This document shows, one piece after another, positions 7,751 to 15,610 of a stretch of 40,730 nt of DNA. Each line of letters begins with the position of its first letter. Positions within the stretch are counted from its first letter, which is position 1. The notes under the pieces are model-generated. The model had not been told where the DNA came from and searched no databases. It saw only the letters and a list, made by a program, of their open reading frames with translations. Origin of the DNA: Candidatus Gastranaerophilales bacterium (GTDB lineage: Bacteria > Cyanobacteriota > Vampirovibrionia > Gastranaerophilales > Gastranaerophilaceae); assembly GCA_944325815.1 (NCBI GenBank), contig CALVBV010000004.1, positions 1 through 40,730 on the forward strand. The letters are read 5' to 3'. The translations under genes were made by a program, and so were the position numbers.

Positions 7751-8019
7751 AAACTGCCTAGGCTATATGTTGTATAATCCTCTATTGTGTCTACACTGCT
7801 TGCGCGAGTAAGTGCATAAACGTATTATATGGCTCAAACGTTCATATTATATGGGGTTTAGTGATTTTCTAGACCATGTGGTCTATATCTTATAATCTAC
7901 CTCAAATGCCGGAAAATCAATCCTCGTATTGATGAAAATATCATCTAAAAGAAGGTAATATACATAGTGTAGACTTATACAAATATATGAAATTTATAAA
8001 TAAAGAGGGAGAAGAGAGT
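7751..8019 (+). promoter_or_regulatory. Regulatory intergenic region with several candidate operators
   Basis: The direct repeat TATTATATGG occurs at 7823-7832 and 7845-7854, exactly 22 bases (two helical turns) apart. A perfect inverted repeat TAGACCA-TG-TGGTCTA lies at 7870-7885, just before the -10 TATAAT at 7891-7896. GTCTACACT (7789-7797) and its inverse AGTGTAGAC (7966-7974) frame the region and share the TAGAC half-site. A second -10 TATAAT is at 7773-7778. It drives the response regulator gene; the cognate DNA-binding protein is unknown. Confidence 0.6.
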
Positions 8020-8724
8020 ATGAGACGCGAGTTTAAGAAAAAGTCAAGAGTTTTGCTCATTGATGACAACTACGAACATTTAGCAGGGATTAGGGAATTA
8101 TTAAATTTAGAGGGAACTTTTGATGTTGTAGGGATAGCGACAAACATTACGGTCGGTCTTAATTTGATTAAGAAGTATCAGCCGGAAATTGTACTTCTTG
8201 ACATGAATATGCCGGAAAAAGACGGGCTTCAAGGCATTTTAGAAATCGCAAAACTTGATTTGGGAACAAAAGTTCTTGCACTTTCAGGGTATGATGATGC
8301 GGATTTGATTTTTAGGGCTATGAAGTTGGGTGCAAAGGGCTATGTGTTGAAAACAATGGCTTCTGCCCAATTAATTTATGCAATAGAAGAAGTTTTAAAC
8401 GGCAAGATTTATCTTCCGCTTGCGCTTTCTTCCCGTTTCTTTGAATACTTCCAGCAGTCATTCAGACAGGAAAGCGAAAAAGAAGAGGTTGAAGAAGAAA
8501 ACCTTCTCAGTTATCTGACCCAGAGAGAAGAAGAGGTTTTGGAACTTTTAACACAGGGTATAACATATAAAGGTGTTGCAAGCAAATTGTTTATATCTGA
8601 AACAACCGTAAAAACACACGTAAACAATATTTTCCAGAAATTACAGGTAAATGACAGAACACAGGCTGTTTTGTACGCTATTAACAACGGCTTTTTGACA
8701 AAGAAGGTTAAGATGGCGGTGTAG
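8020..8724 (+). CDS. NarL/FixJ-type response regulator
   Basis: 234 aa from ATG 8020, which follows a strong purine-rich site (GAGGGAGAAGAGAG); an upstream in-frame ATG at 7987 lacks one. The receiver domain (residues 10-130) has the acidic pair DD at 15-16, the phosphoacceptor D61 in VLLDMNMPE and a K in YVLKTMAS. After an acidic linker (EKEEVEEE) comes a LuxR-type helix-turn-helix, LTQREEEVLELL through TTVKTHVNNIFQKL. It is followed by a histidine kinase and flgB-flgC-fliE on the same strand, so it plausibly controls flagellar or surface genes. Its own promoter region contains palindromes that could serve autoregulation. Confidence 0.9.
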   Translation: MRREFKKKSRVLLIDDNYEHLAGIRELLNLEGTFDVVGIATNITVGLNLIKKYQPEIVLLDMNMPEKDGLQGILEIAKLDLGTKVLALSGYDDADLIFRAMKLGAKGYVLKTMASAQLIYAIEEVLNGKIYLPLALSSRFFEYFQQSFRQESEKEEVEEENLLSYLTQREEEVLELLTQGITYKGVASKLFISETTVKTHVNNIFQKLQVNDRTQAVLYAINNGFLTKKVKMAV

Positions 8725-8847
8725 TAGAGGTTTAGAAGAGAAGAAGTTATAAATGTTGAATAATAGAAGGGTTGAATAGTTGAAAAGTAGTTTAAATCTT
8801 AATCACTTCATAAACGCACCCTTCACGCTTCACGCCTCACCCTTCAC
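8725..8847. repeat. Composite intergenic repeat array (copy 2), between regulator and kinase
   Basis: It begins directly after the regulator's TAG stop. Order: a purine-rich ladder (GTTTAGAAG, GTTGAATAGTTGAAAAG), one octamer unit (TTAATCACTTCA), then four heptamers CCCTTCA/CGCTTCA/CGCCTCA/CCCTTCA at 8819-8846. This is copy 1 in reverse complement. It ends 20 bases before the kinase ATG and would be transcribed as a spacer within the operon. Confidence 0.85.
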
Positions 8848-8866
8848 TTAAATAAAAAAGGTTTCT

Positions 8867-10090
8867 ATGAAAAAAATCGTAAGACAGCAGAATTATTTAA
8901 AAGAACTTATAGAATCTCAAGAAAATAAGTTTTTAAGCAAACGGGCGCTTCGCGCCCTAATGCGTGCTGTTTTGGAACCGCTTCTTGACAAGCCGGAGGC
9001 GGGGGTGGTGCTTTATAGAATCATTAATACAGACGGTGTTGCAGGCCTGCTCAAACGACTTGAGTTTTCGGAAATAGAATCGTATGATTTTTCTGACGAG
9101 AGCGGAAATCTTAGAGAAAAAGTCTGGGCAAATACGGAATTTCTCTGTGTTTTGACTCACAGGTTTGTTGCAATACTCATCTGGGACGCTAATACCGGCG
9201 AAGAAGAGAGCGTCCGGTATTATTCTGTCGTTAATTCAAACCAACAAAATGAGGCGCTTGATATAATTAACAGAAACACGATTATAGACATTGGCAAATA
9301 TCAGGAACGCTTTAAGCCCGACAGGCGTGATAACAAACTGTTGAATCAGTCTTTCAGGCGTATTTTATCCAATCTTGATGAAGAGAGCCGCGAAGCTGTT
9401 TTGGGGTTTGCAGAAGGAGAGAATAACGGGAGAAGTGAATACACAACAAGCGTACGCGGATGCGCGCATGAAGTAAGAAACCAGCTTTCAATATGTGATT
9501 TGTATTCTGAAATAATCAGGAAATATTGCGAGAAAAACGAGATTAAAGACGAAACAATTATGAGTGCGGTTGATTGTATAAAAAGGGCCGTTAAGATGGC
9601 TAACAATTCTCTGATTGCATTAAAATCCGGAAATACGCTTAATTTAAAACCACAAAAATTAAAACATCTGATTAAAACTGCAAAAGATTTGACGAAAGTA
9701 TATTTTGAATGCAAAAATATTGAATATATCATAGAGAATAATGCAGACTGCGAGATTCTTGCAGATGAAGATAAATTTTTGGCAATAGTTATAAATCTTG
9801 TAAAAAATGCGGCAGAGGCTTTTAGTACGGAAGAAACTAAAAATGGTAAGTATATTAAAATTAAAACAGAGGCAGCAGGAGATTTTGCGACAATAAGAAT
9901 CTCTAATAACGCAGGTGTGATAACAAATCCGGATAAAATTTTTGAGGAGGGTTATACAACTAAATCTTTCGGAAGCGGGTTAGGCCTGCGGATATGCAAA
10001 CAATCAGCAGAAGAAATGTTCGGACAGTTGGAATTAAGTCACAGCGGAGAGGATTACACAGAGTTTGTAATCCGTATAGGCTTGGTCTGA
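8867..10090 (+). CDS. Cytoplasmic sensor histidine kinase, likely partner of the NarL-type regulator
   Basis: 407 aa, no membrane segment. An N-terminal region of about 190 residues is unrecognised and might be a sensory domain. The H-box CAHEVRNQLS gives phosphoacceptor H201. The N-box LVKNAAEAF (about 310) and the G-box GSGLGLRI (from G369) complete a HATPase domain. The ATG at 8867 follows AAAAAGG. The stop TGA lies ten bases before flgB, whose Shine-Dalgarno GAGGAG overlaps the stop, so kinase and flgBC-fliE are almost certainly co-transcribed. This resembles flagellar kinase/regulator pairs (FlgS/FlgR, FleS/FleR) in logic, but the regulator is NarL type rather than an NtrC-type activator. 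Confidence 0.85.
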   Translation: MKKIVRQQNYLKELIESQENKFLSKRALRALMRAVLEPLLDKPEAGVVLYRIINTDGVAGLLKRLEFSEIESYDFSDESGNLREKVWANTEFLCVLTHRFVAILIWDANTGEEESVRYYSVVNSNQQNEALDIINRNTIIDIGKYQERFKPDRRDNKLLNQSFRRILSNLDEESREAVLGFAEGENNGRSEYTTSVRGCAHEVRNQLSICDLYSEIIRKYCEKNEIKDETIMSAVDCIKRAVKMANNSLIALKSGNTLNLKPQKLKHLIKTAKDLTKVYFECKNIEYIIENNADCEILADEDKFLAIVINLVKNAAEAFSTEETKNGKYIKIKTEAAGDFATIRISNNAGVITNPDKIFEEGYTTKSFGSGLGLRICKQSAEEMFGQLELSHSGEDYTEFVIRIGLV

Positions 10091-10100
10091 GGAGATAATT

Positions 10101-10583
10101 ATGGATTTAATCACAAACAGAACAATAGAGATAACAAAGCTTGGAATGGATGGGTTGATGGAGAGGCAGCATGCAGTTGCTTCAAATATAGCAAACGTAA
10201 TGACGCCGGGATTTCAGAGGCAGGAAGTCGCGTTTGAAAGCCAGCTTGCGGAGATTATAGAGAAAGAAGATTTGAAAGACTATATAAAAGGACAAAACAG
10301 TATTGAATATAAACCTCCTATGGTTGATGTTTTTACGGGCGAGGTTCATCAGTACAGAACACCTACAATGCAGGAAAAAGCTTATTTGAAATCTAATACA
10401 ATGGCACAATTTGACCCGCAGGTTGTAACGGATATATACAGCGGTTCGGATTCCAGCGGGAACAATGTTGAACTTGAGCGTGAAATGATGGATTTGGCTA
10501 AAGTAGGTACAAGATATACAGTGCTTTCAAATCTGGAGAGAATGCAATTTACAGGCGTTTCGGAAGCAATTCGGGGACAATAA
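10101..10583 (+). CDS. flgB: Flagellar proximal rod protein FlgB
   Basis: 160 aa. The N-terminal rod signature ASNIANVMTPGFQRQEV (residues about 27-43) is FlgB/FlgC-type, and the C terminus has the expected amphipathic helix (VGTRYTVLSNLERMQF). FlgB forms the proximal rod of the basal body with FlgC and FliE in the periplasm, exported by the flagellar type III system without a signal peptide, as here. It is a little longer than typical FlgB (about 130-140 aa), with extra residues in the middle. First of a flgB-flgC-fliE unit with 18-base spacing to flgC. Confidence 0.92.
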   Translation: MDLITNRTIEITKLGMDGLMERQHAVASNIANVMTPGFQRQEVAFESQLAEIIEKEDLKDYIKGQNSIEYKPPMVDVFTGEVHQYRTPTMQEKAYLKSNTMAQFDPQVVTDIYSGSDSSGNNVELEREMMDLAKVGTRYTVLSNLERMQFTGVSEAIRGQ

Positions 10584-10601
10584 CCGGGATAGGAGAGAAA
10601 T

Positions 10602-11108
10602 ATGAGTTTTAATATATTTGATATAGCAGGTTCCGGCATGACTGCACAGAGGGTAAAAATAGATACCATTGCGAGTAATATTGCAAATATAAATACCACC
10701 CGTCAGCCGGACGGCGCCAAGGGTGTTTACATAAAAAAGGATGTAGCTTTCAGAACTATTTATGAAGACACTGTTAATCGAGGACCTTCAAATTTTTCAA
10801 GCAACAGTCCAGACGCTCAATTTGACCCGAGAACGGGAAATATGCTTATAAACGCAAATGTGGCTTTAAATCACGGTATGCTTACCGGCGGTGTTCAGGT
10901 AGATGAAATTTATGAGGCGGATAATGCAGTAAAAACAATATATGACCCTTCCCATCCGGATGCTGATGAAGAGGGGTATGTAGATGTTCCGAATATTAAT
11001 ATTGTAGAAGAAATGGTCGGTATGATATCTGCTTCCAGAGCTTATGAAGCTAATGCAACAGTAGCAGAGAACGTTAAGACTATGATGCAGAGCGCTATGA
11101 ATATTTAA
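10602..11108 (+). CDS. flgC: Flagellar proximal rod protein FlgC
   Basis: 168 aa. The N terminus MSFNIFDIAGSGMTAQRVK followed by ASNIANINTTR is the conserved rod-protein helix and signature; the C terminus VEEMVGMISASRAYEANAT is the classic FlgC/FlgG-type closing helix. A GGAG ribosome site stands just before the ATG. The middle insert around residues 50-110 is typical of FlgC. Co-transcribed with flgB and fliE; product incorporated into the flagellar rod. Confidence 0.95.
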   Translation: MSFNIFDIAGSGMTAQRVKIDTIASNIANINTTRQPDGAKGVYIKKDVAFRTIYEDTVNRGPSNFSSNSPDAQFDPRTGNMLINANVALNHGMLTGGVQVDEIYEADNAVKTIYDPSHPDADEEGYVDVPNINIVEEMVGMISASRAYEANATVAENVKTMMQSAMNI

Positions 11109-11124
11109 CGCCTGAGGAGGAGAG

Positions 11125-11544
11125 ATGGATTTTTCAACAGGAATAAGTGCGTATAATACAAATTATAACTTAAACGCAATAGATGATTATAACAAATTTT
11201 TACAGGGTAATGCGTCGTTTGATGTGGAAAACAATGTTCCGGATTTTGAATCAGTCCTTCAGAAGGCTTCTGCCGATATCCCGTTAAGAGACAAGTACGA
11301 CCCTGTCGGGCTTGGGAATTTTATGAACCAAATAGGCGGTGCGTTTGAAAACAGCTTAAACACGGTTAATGACTTAAGGCTTGATGCGGACAGAAAACAG
11401 GAAGATTTGGCAATGGGCGGCTCAACCAGTATACACGATGCTATGATTGCGGCTGAAAAAGCGTCTTTAAGCATGCAGATGGCTATACAAGTAAGAAATC
11501 GTCTGGTGACTGCATATACGGATATTACTTCTATGGCTATATAA
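11125..11544 (+). CDS. fliE: Flagellar hook-basal body complex protein FliE
   Basis: 139 aa. The C-terminal signature (MIAAEKASLSMQMAIQVRN, then AYTDITSM) is diagnostic of FliE, which sits between the MS ring and the rod. The N-terminal about 45 residues are longer and more polar than in short FliE proteins. GAGGAGAG precedes the ATG. Last visible gene of the flagellar run; a repeat array begins immediately after the stop codon, so the operon may end here. Confidence 0.92.
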   Translation: MDFSTGISAYNTNYNLNAIDDYNKFLQGNASFDVENNVPDFESVLQKASADIPLRDKYDPVGLGNFMNQIGGAFENSLNTVNDLRLDADRKQEDLAMGGSTSIHDAMIAAEKASLSMQMAIQVRNRLVTAYTDITSMAI

Positions 11545-11890
11545 TGAAGACTGTTGAAAAGTGGAAGGGTTGAACGGTAGTGTGGGAGAGGGCCGTGGAG
11601 AGGGGTCTGCTTGGGTTTAGGAGTTGATAAGTTTAGAAGTTTAGAAGAAGTTATAAATGTTGAAGAGTGGAAAGGTTGAAATCCCCTCTCCCCTTGTGGG
11701 AGAGGGCCAGGGAGAGGGGTCTGCTTGGGTTTAGGAGAGAAAAAGTTTAGTAGTTTAGAAGAAGTTTTTTTGTATTCTTCTTTATTCAACCCCCAAACAC
11801 CCCTCCCCGAAATCAGAGATTTCGACCCTCCCACAAGGGGCGGGTTAAGCTTAATCACTTCATTAACGCACCCTTCACGCTTCACGCCCA
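11545..11890. repeat. Composite intergenic repeat array (copy 3)
   Basis: It starts immediately after the fliE stop. Purine ladders (GTTGAAAAGTGGAAGG, GTTTAGAAG) alternate with palindromic modules: CCCTCTCCC-CTTGT-GGGAGAGGG at 11684-11706 and CGAAATC-AGA-GATTTCG at 11808-11824. One octamer unit (TTAATCACTTCA) and two heptamers (CCCTTCACGCTTCA) close it. The ladder-module-ladder order suggests insertion of the G/C-rich module into a ladder. Short open frames across it consist of repeats and are not credible genes. Confidence 0.85.
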
Positions 11891-11969
11891 AAAGCTTGCC
11901 GCGGCGCTGCTGCGTTAAACATACTGGTAAGTAAAAAATGCCTTTTTCCGGATTTTTTTTCTTTTGGTA

Positions 11970-11975
11970 TATAAT
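11970..11975 (+). promoter_or_regulatory. -10 box upstream of alaS
   Basis: TATAAT lies 34 bases before the alaS ATG, giving a leader of about 27 bases that includes AAGGGA as ribosome site. The -35 region is not convincing. Confidence 0.45.
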
Positions 11976-12009
11976 TAATTAAGGAATACTATTTTATAAG
12001 GGATTAATT

Positions 12010-14658
12010 ATGCTAAAAGGAAATGAAATCAGAAAATTATACTTAGATTATTTTAAAGATAAACATCAGCATACTATTGTGGAAAGTTCAAGCCTTGTGC
12101 CGGATAACCCGACAGTGCTTCTTACAACAGCGGGTATGCTCCAGTTTTTACCGATATTTTTAGGGATTCAAAAATGTCCTTATGAACCGGCAAGAGCAAC
12201 ATCCTGCCAGAAATGCGCAAGAGCGGGCGGGAAGGATTCGGATATAGAAAATGTCGGAAGAACCCCAAGACATCACACCTTCTTTGAAATGCTCGGTAAT
12301 TTTTCTTTTGGCGATTATTATAAAAAAGAAGTTATTCCGTGGGCTTGGGAATTTGTAACAGAAGTATTGAAGCTTGATAAAGACAGATTGTGGATTACAA
12401 TTTTTGAGACGGATGACGAGGCTTACGAAATCTGGAGAAGCATAGGTGTTCCGGCTGAGCGTATCAAGAGAAAGGGTAAAAAAGACAACTTCTGGGGTCC
12501 TCCGGGTGCGTCAGGTTCTTGCGGGCCTTGTTCTGAAATTCATTATGATTTAGGCGAACAGTATAAATGTTCGGATGATTGCGGAATCGACACCTGCGAA
12601 TGCGACAGATGGGTTGAAATCTGGAACCTGGTGTTTACAGAGCTTTATCAGGACGAAGAAGGCAATCAGTCTCCTTTAGAGAAGAAAAATGTTGATACGG
12701 GAATGGGTTTAGAGCGTATAACAATGGTTTGCCAGGGCGTTGCTTCAACTTTTGAAACAGACCTTCTTAAACCTATTTTGGATAAAGTGTCCGAGATGAG
12801 CGGAGTTCCTTACAAAAAATCGGAAAAAACGGATATTTCTCTGAGAATTATTACAGACCACGCAAGATGTGTAACATTCCTTATCTCCGACGGCGTAATC
12901 CCAGGTAACGAAGGCAGAAGTTATGTTCTCAGAATGATTTTGAGACGTGCTCTAAGACACGGCAAGATTCTGGGTATGGATTTGCCTTTCTTATATAAGC
13001 TGGTTGATACGGTTGTTGACTTGTACGGCGAGGCTTATCCTGAACTGGTTAAGAATAAGGCTAAGGTTATTGATGTAATTAAGAAAGAAGAAGAAAGGTT
13101 TGCAAAAACTCTTGATAGAGGGTACAAAATGCTTGATGAGTTTATTGCGGACAAAAAAGATATTGACGGCGAAAGCGCTTTCAAACTTTATGATACTTAC
13201 GGTTTCCCATTTGAATTAACCAAAGAAATCGCAGCAGAAAACGGTTTGTCGGTTGATGAGGATGGCTTTAAGGCTGCAATGCAGGAACAAAAAGACAGAG
13301 CAAAAGCTGCAACGGCCAAGATTTCAGTAACAGGCGACATTAAGTATGCAAAAGTTGAAGAACAGGTCGGCTCTACTGATTTTGTCGGGTACGAAGAAGA
13401 CGCCTGCGAAGCTAAGGTTTTAGCTTTGATTGAGGGTGAAGGTTTTGTTGATGTTGTACTGGACAGAACTCCATTCTACGCAGAATGCGGAGGACAGGTC
13501 GGTGACAGCGGTGTTCTTGTTAATGAAAATCTTAAAGCGGAAGTTTTAACAACATTCAAGGTTAATCACCTGTTTGTTCACAGATGTCAGATTGTAAACG
13601 GTGAAATTAATGTCGGTGATTATGTTTTGGCTCATATTGATTCTGAAAGAAGAGCGCAAATTAGAGTTCATCATACATCAGCCCACCTTTTGCAGGCAGC
13701 GTTGATTAAGGTTCTTGGAGATGAAGTTAAGCAGGCAGGATCTCAGGTTGAAGAAAACAGAATGAGGTTTGACTTTACATTCTCACGTGCAATGACTCCT
13801 GAGGAAGTTCAAAAGACAGAAAACATTATGAACGAATGGATTGGCGAAAAACTTCCTGTACAGACAGAGGTTATGGGAATTGAAGAGGCAAAACTCACGG
13901 GTGCAACAGCTCTGTTTGGCGAAAAATACGAAGACGAGGTTCGTGTTGTTTCAATCGGCGGCGCAAAGAAATGTAATTGTCATGGCGGACAATGCAAAGG
14001 CCACCATCATCACAGCGATCATGAAGTTGTGTCAATGGAATTCTGCGCCGGAACTCACGCTAAAAATACAGGTGATTTGAGACTTGTAAAAATCGTTTCT
14101 GAAGGCGCTATTGCGGCAGGAACAAGAAGAATAGAACTTGTTGTTGCCAAAGCGGCTATTGAATATTTGAACAACAAAGCAAAAATTTCCGATACTTTGG
14201 AAGCGAAATTCAAAGTTCATACCGATGAAGTTCTTGAACGTGTGGAAAAAGTTCTGGAAGAAAATAAATCGCTTCAAAAAGAGCTAGAGCAGACAAAAGC
14301 CGAGATGGCAAAAAGCAAGTTTGCAACATTTGTTTCTAAGGCTCAGGAAATTGACGGCGGAAAGCTGTTTATATCAAAGATTGAAAACTTTGACGCTGAC
14401 GCGGTTAAGGCCGGAGTTGAGCTTCTGGCAAGCAAGCTGGGTGAATGCGTAATTGTTCTTGCAAATGAAAGAATGGTTATAGCAAAAGTAACCGAAGGCT
14501 TTGTAAAACGGGGGATTAACGCAGGAAAAATCGTCGGAGAAGTTGCAAGAGCAACAGGTGCAAACGGCGGCGGACGTCCGAATTTTGCACAGGGCGGCGT
14601 AAAAGACCCATCCAAGCTTGATGAAGTTCTTGCAAAAGTGGAAAGCGAATTAAAATAG
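12010..14658 (+). CDS. alaS: Alanine-tRNA ligase
   Basis: 882 aa, full length. The class II catalytic core begins MLKGNEIRKLYLDYF, followed by the editing domain with HTSAHLL and C679-AGTH683, and a C-terminal C-Ala domain with FAQGGVKDPSKLDEVL. It charges tRNA-Ala and hydrolyses mischarged Ser/Gly. Two Cys-rich inserts stand out: C187-x3-C191-x4-C196-x-C198 in the catalytic core after CGPCSEIHYD, and a Cys/His-rich run CNCHGGQCKGHHHHSDH starting at C655, just before the CxxxH editing motif. The second looks like an additional metal-binding insert. AAGGGA precedes the ATG. Monocistronic, flanked on both sides by repeat arrays. Confidence 0.97.
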   Translation: MLKGNEIRKLYLDYFKDKHQHTIVESSSLVPDNPTVLLTTAGMLQFLPIFLGIQKCPYEPARATSCQKCARAGGKDSDIENVGRTPRHHTFFEMLGNFSFGDYYKKEVIPWAWEFVTEVLKLDKDRLWITIFETDDEAYEIWRSIGVPAERIKRKGKKDNFWGPPGASGSCGPCSEIHYDLGEQYKCSDDCGIDTCECDRWVEIWNLVFTELYQDEEGNQSPLEKKNVDTGMGLERITMVCQGVASTFETDLLKPILDKVSEMSGVPYKKSEKTDISLRIITDHARCVTFLISDGVIPGNEGRSYVLRMILRRALRHGKILGMDLPFLYKLVDTVVDLYGEAYPELVKNKAKVIDVIKKEEERFAKTLDRGYKMLDEFIADKKDIDGESAFKLYDTYGFPFELTKEIAAENGLSVDEDGFKAAMQEQKDRAKAATAKISVTGDIKYAKVEEQVGSTDFVGYEEDACEAKVLALIEGEGFVDVVLDRTPFYAECGGQVGDSGVLVNENLKAEVLTTFKVNHLFVHRCQIVNGEINVGDYVLAHIDSERRAQIRVHHTSAHLLQAALIKVLGDEVKQAGSQVEENRMRFDFTFSRAMTPEEVQKTENIMNEWIGEKLPVQTEVMGIEEAKLTGATALFGEKYEDEVRVVSIGGAKKCNCHGGQCKGHHHHSDHEVVSMEFCAGTHAKNTGDLRLVKIVSEGAIAAGTRRIELVVAKAAIEYLNNKAKISDTLEAKFKVHTDEVLERVEKVLEENKSLQKELEQTKAEMAKSKFATFVSKAQEIDGGKLFISKIENFDADAVKAGVELLASKLGECVIVLANERMVIAKVTEGFVKRGINAGKIVGEVARATGANGGGRPNFAQGGVKDPSKLDEVLAKVESELK

Positions 14659-14893
14659 ACGACCCTGTTCCTCCCTTTTGAGGGAGGTTAGGCGGGTGAC
14701 GGCCTTGGTTTAGAAGTTGAGAAGTTTAGGAGTTTAGGAGAAGTTTTAAAAGTTGAACAGTGGAATAGTTGAAAAGTAGTTATAAATTCTTAGTCACTTA
14801 GTCACCCAGTCACTTAATCACTTCCTAAACGCACCCTTCACACTTCACCTGACCATCACCCATCCCCTGCCCCTTCCCTCATTCAGGGAAGGA
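14659..14893. repeat. Composite intergenic repeat array (copy 4)
   Basis: It begins at the alaS stop with palindrome CCTCCCT-TTTG-AGGGAGG (14670-14687), then a purine ladder, four octamer units (14791-14822; TAGTCACT type), two heptamers (CCCTTCACACTTCA) and a closing hairpin CCTTCCCT-CATTC-AGGGAAGG (14873-14893). The last arm abuts the bioD start region and could mask a nearby ribosome site. Confidence 0.85.
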
Positions 14894-14923
14894 CGATAAT
14901 GTATGAGACTCAGGGAAAAAGAT

Positions 14924-15610
14924 ATGGCGAAAAAGTTATTCTTAACAGCAACAGGCACTGATGTCGGAAAAACCTATGTTTCCGCTCTTATTATAAAAAA
15001 GATGCGTGAATCCGGATTTAATTGCGGATATTTTAAGCCGGTAATGAGCGGAGTGGAAGAAGATAATGGCAGGCTTAAGTCAAGCGACGTAAATTACGTG
15101 GTCTCAACCGCAGGAATTCCGGTCAAGCCTGATGATTGCGTAACTTACTGGTGGAAAGAGGCTGTTTCTCCTCATCTTGCGGCAAAGAGAGCCGGAGATA
15201 TTATAGATACTAAAAAAATCAAAGCAGACCTTGAAGAACTTTCCGCAAAATTTGATTATATTCTGATTGAAGGCGCCGGCGGGATTACCTGCCCTTTGAG
15301 ACTTGACGGAGGCGAAAAATATTTGCTCAAAGATTTGATTAAAGAGCTGGAGGCGAATATTGTAATCGTTGCAGACGGCGGGCTCGGAACGATTAATTCA
15401 ACGCTTTTGACGGTTGATTATGCAAGGGCAAACGGAATCGAAATTGAGGGAATTATTTTAAACAATTTTGAGCCTGATAATTTTATGCATCAAGACAATT
15501 TAAAACAGGTTGAATACTTGACAGGAATACCTGTTGTTGCAACAGTTAAGAAGGGACAGAAAGATATTGTTCTTTTGGAGGAATTATGGACTGGCAGAAA
15601 GAAGATTTAA
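14924..15610 (+). CDS. bioD: Dethiobiotin synthase
   Basis: 228 aa from ATG 14924 (AGGGA seven bases upstream). An in-frame ATG at 14903 would add seven residues (MRLREKD), but its only ribosome site lies inside a repeat hairpin. The P-loop TGTDVGKT near the N terminus, FKPVMSG and LIEGAGGITCPL match ATP-dependent dethiobiotin synthetase, which closes the ureido ring from 7,8-diaminopelargonate. The 3' end overlaps bioA by 25 bases in another frame, implying translational coupling. bioB, bioF and the pimelate genes are not in the window. Confidence 0.93.
   Translation: MAKKLFLTATGTDVGKTYVSALIIKKMRESGFNCGYFKPVMSGVEEDNGRLKSSDVNYVVSTAGIPVKPDDCVTYWWKEAVSPHLAAKRAGDIIDTKKIKADLEELSAKFDYILIEGAGGITCPLRLDGGEKYLLKDLIKELEANIVIVADGGLGTINSTLLTVDYARANGIEIEGIILNNFEPDNFMHQDNLKQVEYLTGIPVVATVKKGQKDIVLLEELWTGRKKI

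Noticed and set aside
11259-11891. 210-residue minus-strand open frame after fliE, and a 69-residue plus-strand one at 11725-11934
   Set aside because: Both are made of intergenic repeat modules or antisense fliE sequence, with no ribosome site and low-complexity translation.
14670-14687. CCTCCCT-TTTG-AGGGAGG as the alaS terminator
   Set aside because: The stem is good but no T run follows, and the identical module occurs elsewhere away from gene ends, so it is better explained as a repeat module.
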